Shown here: one piece after another, positions 1-9,942 of the stretch
How the letters are laid out: each line of letters opens with the position of its first letter
Numbering within the stretch: position 1 is the first letter of the stretch
NCBI GenBank assembly: GCA_947373185.1
Contig: CANBWP010000010.1
Span: forward strand, 1-64,000
DNA length: 64,000 nucleotides
Origin: Comamonadaceae bacterium
Lineage (GTDB): Bacteria > Pseudomonadota > Gammaproteobacteria > Burkholderiales > Burkholderiaceae_C
Direction: 5' to 3'
Translations under genes and position numbers: made by a program
The notes under the pieces: generated by a model
Database searches by the model: none
The model's input: only the letters and a program-made list of their open reading frames with translations
Told to the model about the DNA's origin: nothing

Positions 1-84
1 GTCCATGTGGCCCCCAATGCCCCTGGCCCGGGCGTTGACACACCTGAAGATTTGGCCCGTGTTCAGGCACTTTTCAAGGCTTAA
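1..84 (+). CDS. kdsB: KdsB C-terminus (CMP-KDO synthetase), partial
   Basis: The window opens inside a reading frame of 28 codons that ends at TAA (82-84). Its tail contains GVDTPEDLARV, the usual C-terminal signature of 3-deoxy-manno-octulosonate cytidylyltransferase. That enzyme activates KDO with CTP for lipopolysaccharide inner-core synthesis in the cytoplasm. The catalytic part lies upstream of the window. kdsB directly upstream of adk is a common order in Comamonadaceae, which supports the call. Identification rests on a short segment plus context. Confidence 0.75.
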   Translation, partial: VHVAPNAPGPGVDTPEDLARVQALFKA

Positions 85-170
85 GTGACCGCGAAGCTGG
101 GTGTCAGGAAAATCTAGGTTTCCCATGCTATTCTCCAATGAGAGCCAAGCAGGCCATGGCGAAAGATTAA

Positions 171-851
<681 letters not shown>

Positions 852-906
852 ATCATCACACTGCCGCGCGGGTGGGTCACAGACCTCGATTCCAGAGCTT
901 TAACAT

Positions 907-1887
907 TCAGTGGCTTTGCTGCTTGGACAGAATGTCCAACATCAAGGCCACTCTTGTTTTCACGGCATTCAAATTCCCGCTCGTTTCAAACGCATGATTT
1001 TCAGTAGCGATCACGGGCCCTTGCGAACAACGGCTTGCAACCCGAACGAGAACGCCGTGTGATTGAGCCTTCTGCAACGCTTGTTTCAATGTTTCGCTCA
1101 TGGCGCCATTGCCAGTTCCAGCCACGACCACCCCTTGTAAGCCCGCTGCCACCCAGCAGTTCAAGCCGCGATTGCCCGCTTGCACATGGTTCAAGATAAT
1201 CTCCACCCAAGGCCAATTCTCAGCAGAAGGTAACTTGGCGACGTCTAACAGGGGTTCTGGCAAAGGACTTGTCCATGATGGAGACCACCTGATTTGATCT
1301 GAGATCACCTTGCCTGCAGCGCCATGCTCACCCGAATCAAATGCATTCAATCGAGTGGGATGCACCTTTTGGACAAATTGGCTGTGATGAATTTCTCCCG
1401 CAGCGACCATCCAAACGCCTCGACCTTTTAATTGTGCGGCGACATTCAAAGCATCACGCAAATTCTGCGGCCCGTCAGCATCTTTGAAATTGGCTGGACG
1501 CATGGCACAGGTCAGCACAATAGGCTTCTCCGAAGTCATGACCCGTGACAAAAAATAAGCAGTTTCTTCTAAGGTGTCTGTTCCGTGTGTGATCACCAGC
1601 GCGCCCACATCTGCTTGCGTGAGATGCTGCTCACATCTTTTTGCAAGGTCGATCCAAGTGGCAAAGTCCATGTCTTTGCTGTCCAGTTGCGCCACTTGCT
1701 CTGTTTCGATCTGACAACCGGCCAGTGACTCAGGCAAGCTGTGTGTTTTTCCTGCAACAGCCTCCAACAATTGGGCAACGCCTCTTTGACCTGCCGTATA
1801 AGCCAAGCCTTCATTTGCTGAACGAGATTCGCCGGCAATGGTTCCACCTGTGCCCAAAACAACAATTTTTTGAAAATTTGCTTGCAT
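907..1887 (-). CDS. L-asparaginase (type II-like)
   Basis: Hydrolyses L-asparagine to aspartate and ammonia. Two family signatures are visible: GTGGTIAG near the N-terminus (nucleophilic Thr16) and ITHGTDTLEETAYF, with the Thr-Asp pair of the second catalytic triad. The 326-residue length is typical. There is no convincing signal peptide (start MQANFQKIVVL), so despite its similarity to type II enzymes it is probably cytoplasmic. The gene is transcribed away from lexA, and the roughly 80 bp between the two starts carries two SOS boxes. Whether LexA also affects this gene is unknown. Its 3' end converges on adk. Confidence 0.88.
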   Translation of the reverse strand: MQANFQKIVVLGTGGTIAGESRSANEGLAYTAGQRGVAQLLEAVAGKTHSLPESLAGCQIETEQVAQLDSKDMDFATWIDLAKRCEQHLTQADVGALVITHGTDTLEETAYFLSRVMTSEKPIVLTCAMRPANFKDADGPQNLRDALNVAAQLKGRGVWMVAAGEIHHSQFVQKVHPTRLNAFDSGEHGAAGKVISDQIRWSPSWTSPLPEPLLDVAKLPSAENWPWVEIILNHVQAGNRGLNCWVAAGLQGVVVAGTGNGAMSETLKQALQKAQSHGVLVRVASRCSQGPVIATENHAFETSGNLNAVKTRVALMLDILSKQQSH

Positions 1888-1898
1888 TTCTAAAAAGA

Positions 1899-1914
1899 CT
1901 GGTTAAAAATACAG
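1899..1914 (+). promoter_or_regulatory. LexA (SOS) box 1
   Basis: CTGG-TTAAAAAT-ACAG fits the proteobacterial LexA operator CTGT-N8-ACAG with one substitution in the left arm. It lies 57 bp upstream of the lexA ATG and 12 bp beyond the start codon of the divergent asparaginase gene, so LexA bound here would cover the lexA promoter and possibly the other one. Confidence 0.8.
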
Positions 1915-1917
1915 TTA

Positions 1918-1933
1918 CTGGATAAGAAAACAG
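1918..1933 (+). promoter_or_regulatory. LexA (SOS) box 2
   Basis: CTGG-ATAAGAAA-ACAG is a second operator with the same spacing and the same left-arm substitution, 19 bp downstream of box 1. Paired boxes in front of lexA are known in enterobacteria and allow tight autorepression. Confidence 0.8.
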
Positions 1934-1970
1934 TTATTACGAACCTGAGCCACCTTTGAAGGACTGCATC

Positions 1971-2642
1971 ATGATCGATCACCCGAAACTCACAGCGCGC
2001 CAGCAACAAATTTTGGAACTCATCCAAAAAACCATTGCTGAAACTGGCGCTCCTCCCACACGCGCAGAAATTGCAAATGTACTGGGTTTCAAATCTGCCA
2101 ATGCGGCAGAAGAACACCTGCAAGCGTTGGCACGAAAAGGCGCCATCGATTTGGTCAGCGGCACTTCACGCGGAATTCGACTCAAAGGCTCCTCCAGAGA
2201 CCACATGCGCAACTCCAGCGATCTCTTCAGCATGTCGCTACCAGGATTTGCACAATTGGCATTGCCTCTCATTGGTCGCGTAGCAGCGGGCTCACCTATT
2301 TTGGCGCAAGAACATGTCGATCGAACCTACCACGTCGAAAGTCATTTGTTTCAAGAGCAACCAGATTACCTCTTGCGTGTGCGTGGCATGTCCATGCGTG
2401 ATGCAGGCATCATGGACGGTGACCTGTTGGCCGTCAAAGCCACCAAGGAAGTTAGAAATGGCCAAATCGTCGTAGCCCGTTTGGGAGAAGAAGTCACGGT
2501 CAAACGCCTTCGCCGACAAGCCGATCGGGTTGAATTACTGCCAGAAAACCCTGATTACCCCATCATTTTGGTCAACCCTGGTGAGCCCTTCGACATCGAA
2601 GGACTGGCTGTCGGCCTGATCCGCAACACACTTTTGATGTAA
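1971..2642 (+). CDS. lexA: LexA, SOS repressor
   Basis: Repressor of the DNA-damage response that inactivates itself when RecA filaments form. From the chosen ATG it has 223 residues: an N-terminal winged helix (about 1-70, [12 protein letters not shown]...PPTRAEIA), the Ala106-Gly107 cleavage site in GRVAAGSP, and a C-terminal peptidase with catalytic Ser141 (RGMSMRD) and Lys178 (VTVKRL). A TTG at 1956 would add five residues, but the GAAGGA at 1958-1963 is correctly spaced for the ATG at 1971. Two SOS boxes upstream indicate autoregulation. A small gene follows 25 bp downstream. Confidence 0.97.
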   Translation: MIDHPKLTARQQQILELIQKTIAETGAPPTRAEIANVLGFKSANAAEEHLQALARKGAIDLVSGTSRGIRLKGSSRDHMRNSSDLFSMSLPGFAQLALPLIGRVAAGSPILAQEHVDRTYHVESHLFQEQPDYLLRVRGMSMRDAGIMDGDLLAVKATKEVRNGQIVVARLGEEVTVKRLRRQADRVELLPENPDYPIILVNPGEPFDIEGLAVGLIRNTLLM

Positions 2643-2667
2643 CTCACTTCACTATTAAAGGATTCAC

Positions 2668-2952
2668 ATGGGAATCGCACTCTTTGGCATGGCCAGCATT
2701 TACAACGGCATTCAAAAATTCATGAATGCTTCGGCACATTTGCAAGTTCAAAACAATTCCACACAAGCCGTGCCCATTCGTTCGGCCATCCATCAACAAC
2801 GCACGCTGCGCGTTTTGAGGGTGTCAGAAAACGGAGAATCACCCCAAGGTGCCGGTCGAATGGTTATTTCTGGCCGAATGGCAGATGTTTGCGCAGAATT
2901 GGACCGTTTGGTTGCCTTAGAAGCCAAAAACAAGCCTTCTTTGCCCCATTGA
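2668..2952 (+). CDS. Conserved small protein in the lexA operon, function unknown
   Basis: Encodes 94 residues, starting 25 bp after lexA with AAAGGA before the ATG, so the two genes are probably co-transcribed under LexA control. The N-terminus (MGIALFGMASIYNGI) is hydrophobic but short, with no clear signal peptide. The C-terminal half carries the more conserved-looking stretch RMVISGRMADVCAELDRL. I recall similar uncharacterised proteins in Comamonadaceae but know no function. The position resembles that of SulA-type division inhibitors in other bacteria, but I see no SulA motif. Confidence 0.75.
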   Translation: MGIALFGMASIYNGIQKFMNASAHLQVQNNSTQAVPIRSAIHQQRTLRVLRVSENGESPQGAGRMVISGRMADVCAELDRLVALEAKNKPSLPH

Positions 2953-3050
2953 ATGGCGGCTAAGGGGGCAGCAGGCAGCAATGTGCCACTGTCCTCAAAA
3001 TTTAAGGCCTTGTGACAAGCAACGCCTCCTCTCAAGGCACAATAGTGCCT

Positions 3051-4058
3051 ATGAATATTGTGATCCTTGACGACTACCAAGATGTCGTCCGTAAACTTGA
3101 CTGTGCATCCAAGCTGGATGCCTACAGCGCTAAGGTCTATACCAACACGGTTAAGGGACTTGGTCAACTGTCTGTTCGACTCAAAGATGCCGACATCTTG
3201 GTCTTGATCCGTGAGCGAACGCAACTCAGTCGCCAGTTGCTAGAAAAGCTGCCTCGCCTCAAACTCATCTCGCAAACTGGCCATGCAGGTTCGCACATTG
3301 ATTTAGAGGCCTGCACAGAACGTGGCATCGCGGTCGCACAAGGTACAGGGTCCCCTTATGCGCCTGCAGAGCTCACTTGGGCACTGATCATGGCCGCTGC
3401 ACGACGCATACCTCAATACATCGGCAACCTCAAGCACGGCGCATGGCAACAGTCCGGATTGAAATCAGCCTCGATGCCCACCAATTTTGGCTTAGGCACC
3501 GTGCTGCGTGGGCGCATCCTGGGCATTTGGGGATACGGCAAAATCGGTCAACTTGTCGCCTCCTATGGCAAAGCTTTTGGCATGCAAATTGTCGTGTGGG
3601 GCAGCGAATCTTCACGCGAAAAAGCGGCCAACGACGGCTACATTCCAGCAGCAAGCCGTGAAGCATTTTTTGAGCAGAGCGATGTCATTTCATTGCACCT
3701 GCGACTGAACGATGCCACCCGCAGCATCGTGACGCTGGACGATTTATCTCGCATGAAAACAAGCGCCATGATCGTCAACACATCGCGCGCCGAGCTCATT
3801 GAACCTGATGCGCTCATCAGTGCGCTCAACCGAGGCCGTCCAGGTCTGGCCGCCATCGATGTGTTTGAACATGAGCCTATTTTGCAAGGCCACGCGCTTT
3901 TGCGTTTGGAAAATTGCATTTGCACCCCCCACATTGGTTATGTCGAAAAAGACAATTACGAGTTGTACTTTGGCGCAGCATTTGACAACGTCGTGAACTT
4001 CATCAAGGGCACGCCCACCAACATTGTCAATCCAGGCGCATTGCAAGTCAGACGCTAA
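3051..4058 (+). CDS. D-2-hydroxyacid dehydrogenase family protein
   Basis: NAD(P)-dependent oxidoreductase of the PGDH/formate dehydrogenase-like fold. The Rossmann motif LGIWGYGKIGQLVA (GxGxxG) sits near residue 155, the substrate-side Arg lies in NTSRAELIEPDAL, and the catalytic His is in CTPHIGYV. The 335-residue length is normal. The frame is open from a GTG at 3012, but the conserved N-terminus MNIVILDDYQDVV begins at the ATG at 3051. The substrate cannot be read from the sequence. It precedes an acyl-CoA gene block on the same strand after a 61-bp gap and may belong to it. Confidence 0.88.
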   Translation: MNIVILDDYQDVVRKLDCASKLDAYSAKVYTNTVKGLGQLSVRLKDADILVLIRERTQLSRQLLEKLPRLKLISQTGHAGSHIDLEACTERGIAVAQGTGSPYAPAELTWALIMAAARRIPQYIGNLKHGAWQQSGLKSASMPTNFGLGTVLRGRILGIWGYGKIGQLVASYGKAFGMQIVVWGSESSREKAANDGYIPAASREAFFEQSDVISLHLRLNDATRSIVTLDDLSRMKTSAMIVNTSRAELIEPDALISALNRGRPGLAAIDVFEHEPILQGHALLRLENCICTPHIGYVEKDNYELYFGAAFDNVVNFIKGTPTNIVNPGALQVRR

Positions 4059-4119
4059 ACAACTCAGCCTGCATGGCGCATAGCAAACCATCCACCCTTG
4101 ATTTCGCAGAAGCTACAAG

Positions 4120-5640
4120 ATGAACGTTGAATTTGATCAAGTCGCCGTGATTGGCGCCGGCGCCATGGGCAGAGGCATTGCGCAAATTGCCGCGCAAGCA
4201 GGCAGCAAAGTTTGGTTGTATGACACCCAAGCAGATGCCACTCAAAAAGCTCAAGATGCGGTGTTTCAAGTATGGGACACATTGGCCACAAAAGGTCGCC
4301 TGGATGCAGAAACTGTTGCTGTTTACAAATCCAATCTGCACATTGCCGCACAATTGCAAGACTTGGCATCATGCACACTGGTGGTGGAAGCCATTGTGGA
4401 ACGATTGGACATCAAAAAGAACTTGTTCATTGATCTTGAAAACTTGTTGCCCGAAACAGCCGTTTTGGTCACCAACACATCGTCCTTGTCAGTCACTGCG
4501 ATTGCTGCGGCTTTAAAACGACCCGCCCAATTTGCGGGGTTCCACTTTTTCAACCCCGTGCCATTGATGAAAGTGGTAGAGGTCATTGCCGGACTTAAAA
4601 CCAGCCAAGAGGTTTGTGTTCGCCTCACCAACTTCACACAACAAATGGGCCATACACCCGTTCAAGCCAAGGACACCCCCGGCTTCATCGTGAACCATGC
4701 TGGCCGTGGCTACGGCACGGAAGCCCTGCGCATTGTGTCCGAAGGTGTTGCAGACTTTGCCACGATTGACCGCATTCTTAAAGATCAGGTTGGCTTTAAA
4801 CTCGGCCCGTTCGAGTTGTTCGATCTCACGGCACTGGATGTGTCTCATCCTGTGATGGAATCGATTTACAACCAGTATTACCAGGAGCCACGGTACCGGC
4901 CTAGCGTCATCACAGCACAACGTCTGGCGGGTGGGGTCGTGGGGAAAAAAGTGGGGGAAGGCTTTTACAACTATGTGGATGGCAAAGCCGTTGTAGCGCC
5001 TGAGCCAGCTGTACCCGATGTCAAGGAATTTCCACCTGTGTGGGTGTCTCCTCGCGCATCACGTCGCATGGAATTGTTGCAATTACTCAAAGACTTGGGG
5101 GCACACATTGAAACAGGTCCTTCACCATCTCCTCAGGCATTGACCCTCGTCGCGCCCCTGGGTTTTGACGTGACCACCGTCGCTGTTGTGGAAAGACTTG
5201 ATCCCGCCAGAACCATTGGCATTGACATGTTGTTTGATGACGCTGCGACCAAACGCCGTGTCTTGGCGACCAACCCTGCAACACGAAGCGACATGAGGGA
5301 TGCAGCCCATGCCTTGTTTGCCAAAGATGGAAAAGCCGTCAGCGTCATTCGGGACAGCGGCGGTTTTGTCACGCAACGGGTCGTTGCCAATATCGTCAAC
5401 ATTGCCACCGACATGTGCCAGCAAGGCGTCTGTACGCCCAAGGACTTGGATGTGGCTGTGACACTGGGCTTGGGTTATCCCGTAGGACCCTTGGCGCTGG
5501 GCAATCTCCTTGGCCCGACCAATGTCTTGGAAGTCCTTTTCAACTTGCAAACCGTCTATGGCGACCCGCGCTATCGCCCCAGCCCATGGTTGCGTCGGCG
5601 CGGTGCCATTGGTTTGTCATTGCTTCAGACAGAGGATTGA
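4120..5640 (+). CDS. 3-hydroxyacyl-CoA dehydrogenase (two C-terminal domains)
   Basis: Oxidises 3-hydroxyacyl-CoA to 3-ketoacyl-CoA with NAD+. The Rossmann motif VAVIGAGAMGRGIAQ (residues about 7-21) leads, followed by the active-site region FAGFHFFNPVP and two repeats of the C-terminal 3HCDH domain (about 185-285 and 400-500). The second repeat contains DSGGFVTQRVVANI. At 506 residues it matches the PaaC/PaaH group of phenylacetate and related degradation rather than the roughly 280-residue short form. The enoyl-CoA hydratase starts 4 bp after the stop, so the pair is almost certainly an operon performing two consecutive beta-oxidation steps. Confidence 0.93.
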   Translation: MNVEFDQVAVIGAGAMGRGIAQIAAQAGSKVWLYDTQADATQKAQDAVFQVWDTLATKGRLDAETVAVYKSNLHIAAQLQDLASCTLVVEAIVERLDIKKNLFIDLENLLPETAVLVTNTSSLSVTAIAAALKRPAQFAGFHFFNPVPLMKVVEVIAGLKTSQEVCVRLTNFTQQMGHTPVQAKDTPGFIVNHAGRGYGTEALRIVSEGVADFATIDRILKDQVGFKLGPFELFDLTALDVSHPVMESIYNQYYQEPRYRPSVITAQRLAGGVVGKKVGEGFYNYVDGKAVVAPEPAVPDVKEFPPVWVSPRASRRMELLQLLKDLGAHIETGPSPSPQALTLVAPLGFDVTTVAVVERLDPARTIGIDMLFDDAATKRRVLATNPATRSDMRDAAHALFAKDGKAVSVIRDSGGFVTQRVVANIVNIATDMCQQGVCTPKDLDVAVTLGLGYPVGPLALGNLLGPTNVLEVLFNLQTVYGDPRYRPSPWLRRRGAIGLSLLQTED

Positions 5641-5644
5641 TCGC

Positions 5645-6424
5645 ATGGCCTCCCAACTGCTCAGCACCAGTGAAGGTGCCACGCTCATTCTGACCTTGAG
5701 CAATCCTGAACACCGAAATGCTTTGGGACCAGAAATGTACGCAGCAGGCGTGGAGGCCTTGAATGTGGCAGAGTCCAGCCCGGATGTCAAAACGGTGGTG
5801 ATCACCGGTGAAGGCGGCCTTTTCAGTGCAGGCGGAAATTTGCAACGCTTGAACAACAACCGTCAGTTGCCGCCAGAACACCAGGCGCAAAGCATTGAAG
5901 GTCTGCACAACTGGATTGAAGCCATTCGCGCATTTCCCAAACCCCTCATTGCGGCCGTTGAAGGTCCTGCAGCAGGTGCTGGCTTTTCGTTGGCACTGGC
6001 CTGCGACTTGATCGTTGCGGCCAAAAACAGCCTGTTCGTCATGGCTTACAGCAACATTGCGTTGTCACCAGACGGTGGCGGCACTTGGAGCCTGCTGCGT
6101 GCAGTCCCGAGACAATTGGCCACAGAGCTCCTGATGTTTGGCAATCGCATTGATGCCGAAAGATTGCACAGCTTGGGCGTGGTCAATCGACTGTGCGAAC
6201 CAGGTCAAGCACTGGGTACGGCATTGAGTATGGCCAGCCAGCTGAACGGCAAAGCCGCCAATGCCTTGAGCAGCATCAAGGAACTTCTCAATGAGTCCGA
6301 GGCGGCATCACTGAACCATCAACTGAGTTTGGAACGCGATCATTTCGTGAAAAACCTTCACCATGTCAATGCGGGTATCGGCATTCACGCGTTTTTAAAC
6401 AAAGAAACCCCACGCTACGAGTAG
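5645..6424 (+). CDS. Enoyl-CoA hydratase/isomerase family protein
   Basis: Crotonase-fold enzyme of 259 residues that hydrates or isomerises enoyl-CoA. The oxyanion-hole segments GLFSAGGNL and EGPAAGAGFSLALACD are visible, as is the second catalytic loop ALSPDGGGTW. The frame extends upstream into the preceding gene, but the ATG at 5645, 4 bp after the dehydrogenase stop, gives the usual N-terminus. In the second loop an Asp (SPDGG) stands where many hydratases have Glu, which is common in PaaG-like and oxepin-CoA-type members. The exact reaction is therefore open. Confidence 0.9.
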   Translation: MASQLLSTSEGATLILTLSNPEHRNALGPEMYAAGVEALNVAESSPDVKTVVITGEGGLFSAGGNLQRLNNNRQLPPEHQAQSIEGLHNWIEAIRAFPKPLIAAVEGPAAGAGFSLALACDLIVAAKNSLFVMAYSNIALSPDGGGTWSLLRAVPRQLATELLMFGNRIDAERLHSLGVVNRLCEPGQALGTALSMASQLNGKAANALSSIKELLNESEAASLNHQLSLERDHFVKNLHHVNAGIGIHAFLNKETPRYE

Positions 6425-6476
6425 GCCCGGGTCCCCAAGGCGACATTTTTTACCCAACCAGTCACTCAAAAGACAG

Positions 6477-7199
6477 ATGATGGACGAACCCATTCTTACG
6501 ATGGAAGAAAGAGAAGCCATCAACGCAGGTCGTTGGTTCTCGTCCCTTTCACCTTCACTGAGACACGACATTCTTAGATGCGCTTATGTCAAGAGACACA
6601 AAGACGGCGAACTGATTGCAGCCCGCGGAGACCCGCCAGAGCAATGGTTCGCGTGCGCCAAAGGCGCCGTTCGCGTGAGCTCTACTTCAGTATCTGGCAA
6701 ACAAATTACCCTGACCTATGTCGAACCCGGCATTTGGTTTGGCGATGTCTCCATCTTCGACGGCGACAGGCGCACGCACGACGTGTATGCGCATGGCGAA
6801 ACGACCACTCTGAACGTGGCCAAAGCCGATTTCAAGAAAATTCTGGACAGCCACATCGAACTCTACGATGCCATGTTGCGTTTGCACGCCAGGCGCATTC
6901 GGCAACTGTTTGGACTGGTGGAAGACTTGAACACCCTGCCTCTACGAGCCCGCTTGGCCAAACAACTCAATCATCTGGTTCGCAGTTATGGTGTGCCAAG
7001 TTTGTCAGATGCCAAAGCCATTCGAATCAGTCTGCAATTGGCGCAAGAAGAATTGGCGCAGTTGTTGGGGGCCTCAAGGCAACGCGTCAATCAAGAACTC
7101 AAACAGATGGAACGCGAAAACGTCATCAAAATCGAACCCGGCGGATTGACTGTGCTCGACAGACAAGCCTTGGTCAAAATCATGACTTCGGGCCTTTGA
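6477..7199 (+). CDS. Crp/Fnr-family transcriptional regulator
   Basis: A protein of 240 residues with an N-terminal cyclic-nucleotide-binding-type jelly roll (about 25-145, PGIWFGDVSIFDGDRRTHDVYAHG) and a C-terminal winged helix containing LAQEELAQLLGASRQRVNQELKQME. It lacks the Fnr iron-sulfur cysteines, so it is not an oxygen sensor of that type. ATG codons at 6477 and 6480 are both possible starts. It lies between the enoyl-CoA hydratase and the acyl-CoA dehydrogenase genes on the same strand and is a reasonable candidate regulator of that block. The effector is unknown. Confidence 0.88.
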   Translation: MMDEPILTMEEREAINAGRWFSSLSPSLRHDILRCAYVKRHKDGELIAARGDPPEQWFACAKGAVRVSSTSVSGKQITLTYVEPGIWFGDVSIFDGDRRTHDVYAHGETTTLNVAKADFKKILDSHIELYDAMLRLHARRIRQLFGLVEDLNTLPLRARLAKQLNHLVRSYGVPSLSDAKAIRISLQLAQEELAQLLGASRQRVNQELKQMERENVIKIEPGGLTVLDRQALVKIMTSGL

Positions 7200-7254
7200 A
7201 CTTCGTTCTGCCGTTTCAACTTCACCCCATTTCAATTGACTGCGGATCACCCAC

Positions 7255-8340
7255 ATGAGCCAGTTTGATCACTTTGTGGGCACTCGCCCCGTGACCGGTA
7301 CCCATGCTTTCGATGTGAAGGCTCTTGAGGCTTGGCTTTCAGCCCACATGCATGGGTTTGAAGGACCGCTCAGTGTTGAAATGTTCAAGGGCGGTCAGTC
7401 CAACCCCACCTACAAATTGATCACGCCCCAATCTGCTTATGTGATGCGCGCCAAGCCAGGGCCTGTGGCTAAACTGCTGCCCTCCGCTCATGCCATTGAG
7501 CGCGAATTTACGGTCATGAAAGGTTTGTCCGGTACCGACGTACCAGTGGCTCAAATGCATGTTTTGTGCGAAGATGAAGCAGTCGTTGGCCGAGCTTTTT
7601 ATGTCATGGAATTTGTGGCCGGACGCGTTTTGTGGGATCAGTCATTGCCAGGCATGCGCAATGAGCAACGTGGCGAAATTTACGACGAAATGAACCGCGT
7701 GATTGCAGCACTTCACAGTGTTGACTTTGCGGCGCAAGGATTGCTGAATTACGGCAAGCCCGGAAGCTACATAGAACGTCAAATTGCTCGCTGGAGCAAA
7801 CAGTACGTGGCCTCCCGAACCCAAGAGATTCCAGAAATGGACCGACTCATGGCCTGGCTTGCGGCCAACATGCCCCCAAGTGCCAAAGACGAATCATTGG
7901 TCAGCATCGTGCATGGCGACTTTCGCTTAGACAACCTGATGTTTCACCCCACCGAGCCCAAAGTGCTGGCGGTGTTGGACTGGGAGCTTTCAACGCTGGG
8001 ACACCCATTGGCAGATTTCAGTTACCACTGCATGGCCTGGCACATCAAGCCGGGCTCCTTCAGAGGCATCGGCGGCTTGGACCACAAAGCTTTGGGTATT
8101 CCAGAAGAATCCGAATACATCCAACGCTACTGTCAGAGGACAGGTTTCACCACACCAGAAAAGTTGGCCGTCGATTGGAACTTTTACATGGCCTACAACC
8201 TGTTTCGCATTGCAGCCATTTTGCAAGGCATTGCCAAACGCGTGGAAGACGGTACGGCTTCAAGTGAACAAGCCAAGGCCTCAGGCGCTGGCGCAAAACC
8301 AATGGCGGAGCTTGCGTGGCAATTTGCCTCGCGAGTTTGA
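7255..8340 (+). CDS. APH-like phosphotransferase of the acyl-CoA dehydrogenase-linked family
   Basis: 361 residues with the aminoglycoside phosphotransferase/choline kinase fold. The catalytic loop is IVHGDFRLDNLMFH (HGD-x4-N) and the metal-binding motif is VLDWELSTLGHPLADF. Proteins of this subfamily, like the N-terminal half of human ACAD10/11, sit beside acyl-CoA dehydrogenases and are thought to phosphorylate hydroxylated fatty acyl substrates. It is not a resistance gene. The acyl-CoA dehydrogenase follows after 27 bp, and together they reproduce the ACAD10/11 domain pair as two genes. Confidence 0.9.
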   Translation: MSQFDHFVGTRPVTGTHAFDVKALEAWLSAHMHGFEGPLSVEMFKGGQSNPTYKLITPQSAYVMRAKPGPVAKLLPSAHAIEREFTVMKGLSGTDVPVAQMHVLCEDEAVVGRAFYVMEFVAGRVLWDQSLPGMRNEQRGEIYDEMNRVIAALHSVDFAAQGLLNYGKPGSYIERQIARWSKQYVASRTQEIPEMDRLMAWLAANMPPSAKDESLVSIVHGDFRLDNLMFHPTEPKVLAVLDWELSTLGHPLADFSYHCMAWHIKPGSFRGIGGLDHKALGIPEESEYIQRYCQRTGFTTPEKLAVDWNFYMAYNLFRIAAILQGIAKRVEDGTASSEQAKASGAGAKPMAELAWQFASRV

Positions 8341-8367
8341 TTTTTAAAATTTAACAGGAGACCCACC

Positions 8368-9627
8368 ATGCAATTCGAATATTCAGACAAAGTCAAAGCC
8401 ATGCAAGCGCGCTTGCTGGCTTTCATGGACGAACACATTTACCCCAACGAAGGTCGTTTCTTCAAGGAAATTGAAGACAACCGAGCGAAGGGCAACGCGT
8501 GGGTTCCCACCAAAATTGTGGAAGAACTCAAACCCTTTGCGAAAGAAGCAGGTCTTTGGAATTTGTTCCTTCCCAAATCAAGCCGTGCACCTCAAGGCCT
8601 GTCCAATCTCGAATATGCACCCATGTGCGAAATCATGGGCCGTGTTCCATTCGCGGCTGAGGTATTCAACTGCTCAGCGCCTGATACGGGCAACATGGAA
8701 ACCTTTGAACGCTACGCCAGTGAAGCACTGAAAGACAAGTGGTTGGAGCCTTTGCTCAGAGGTGAAATTCGTTCTGCATTTTTGATGACAGAACCAGATG
8801 TGGCATCGTCTGACGCCACCAACATCCAATGCGAAATCAAGCGCGAAGGCGATGAGTATGTGATCAACGGACGCAAATGGTGGTCCTCTGGCGCTGGTGA
8901 CCCACGCTGCGCCGTGTACATCGTGATGGGCAAGACCGACCCCGAAGCGGGCCGTCACCAACAGCAGTCCATGATCATTGTGCCAGCCAACACACCCGGC
9001 ATCACGGTGGTGCGCGCCTTGTCTGTATTCGGCTATGACGATGCACCACACGGCCACATGGAAGTTGTTTTGAAAAATGTTCGTGTGCCCGCGACCAATA
9101 TGCTCTTGGGCGAAGGCCGTGGATTTGAAATTGCGCAAGGCCGCTTAGGCCCAGGACGAATTCACCACTGCATGCGAACCATTGGCATCTCAGAGCGGGC
9201 CTTGGAATTGATGTGCAAACGTCTCAATTCGCGCGTGGCGTTTGGCCGTGAAGTGGCCAAGCAAACTGTGTGGCAAGAACGCATTGCCGAAGCTCGCTGC
9301 ATGATTGAGCAAGCGCGTCTGTTGACGCTCAAAGCCGCTTACATGATGGACACAGTGGGCAACAAAGTTGCAAAGGCTGAAATTGCCATGATCAAGATTG
9401 TTGCGCCTCAAATGGCCTGCCAAATCATTGATTGGGCCATACAAGCGCACGGTGCCGGTGGCCTGAGCCAAGACTTCCCCTTGGCCTATGCCTATGCACA
9501 TCAGCGCACCCTGCGTTTTGCAGATGGCCCCGACGAGGTTCACCGCAACTCCTTGGCCAAACTTGAATTGGCCAAGCATTTGCTGCTGCCGGGGGATGTT
9601 GAAATGCCCATCACACGCGGCGCCTGA
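8368..9627 (+). CDS. Acyl-CoA dehydrogenase (ACAD11-like)
   Basis: FAD flavoenzyme that introduces the alpha-beta double bond in acyl-CoA. The 419 residues carry [17 protein letters not shown] (FAD/substrate loop), [13 protein letters not shown], and the C-terminal [15 protein letters not shown] and [13 protein letters not shown]. The likely catalytic base region lies near the last of these, as in ACAD11-type long-chain enzymes. A strong Shine-Dalgarno (ACAGGAG) precedes the ATG. It is paired with the upstream APH-like kinase. The native chain length of the substrate cannot be read from sequence. Confidence 0.93.
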   Translation: MQFEYSDKVKAMQARLLAFMDEHIYPNEGRFFKEIEDNRAKGNAWVPTKIVEELKPFAKEAGLWNLFLPKSSRAPQGLSNLEYAPMCEIMGRVPFAAEVFNCSAPDTGNMETFERYASEALKDKWLEPLLRGEIRSAFLMTEPDVASSDATNIQCEIKREGDEYVINGRKWWSSGAGDPRCAVYIVMGKTDPEAGRHQQQSMIIVPANTPGITVVRALSVFGYDDAPHGHMEVVLKNVRVPATNMLLGEGRGFEIAQGRLGPGRIHHCMRTIGISERALELMCKRLNSRVAFGREVAKQTVWQERIAEARCMIEQARLLTLKAAYMMDTVGNKVAKAEIAMIKIVAPQMACQIIDWAIQAHGAGGLSQDFPLAYAYAHQRTLRFADGPDEVHRNSLAKLELAKHLLLPGDVEMPITRGA

Positions 9628-9741
9628 CAGCCGACCCAATGAAGGCGATCATTCAGACGCGGATGGATTTCTGATTTTTGAAGAACTTTTTCATCAAGAC
9701 TCAAGATTTCACCAGATCCCGCATTAGAATATGAGGCTTGT

Positions 9742-9818
<77 letters not shown>

Positions 9819-9828
9819 TTCAATTCTC

Positions 9829-9863
9829 AAAGGCCCTACCGTCATGGTTCAAGGGCCTTTTTT
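9829..9863 (+). terminator. Intrinsic terminator after tRNA-Pro
   Basis: A 9-bp perfect stem, AAAGGCCCT (9829-9837) with AGGGCCTTT (9852-9860), is followed by a run of T. It separates tRNA-Pro from tRNA-Arg, so the latter needs read-through or its own promoter. Confidence 0.85.
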
Positions 9864-9865
9864 AT

Positions 9866-9942
9866 CTGCCCGTAGCTCAACTGGATAGAGCAACGGCCTT
9901 CTAAGCCGTAGGTCGGGGGTTCGAGTCCCTCCGGGCAGGCCA
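9866..9942 (+). tRNA. tRNA-Arg (TCT)
   Basis: 77-nt cloverleaf with encoded CCA. Acceptor arms CTGCCCG (9866-9872) and CGGGCAG (9932-9938) pair fully, the anticodon stem is ACGGC/GCCGT, and the loop CTTCTAA gives anticodon TCT, reading AGA and AGG codons. It begins 3 bp after the T tract of the preceding terminator. A run of ten C follows at 9954-9963. Confidence 0.97.

Noticed and set aside
6477-7199. Fnr-type oxygen sensor
   Set aside because: The N-terminal cysteines that hold the Fnr iron-sulfur cluster are missing.
7255-8340. Aminoglycoside-resistance phosphotransferase
   Set aside because: The kinase belongs to the acyl-CoA dehydrogenase-linked subfamily and sits directly before that gene, so a resistance role is unlikely.
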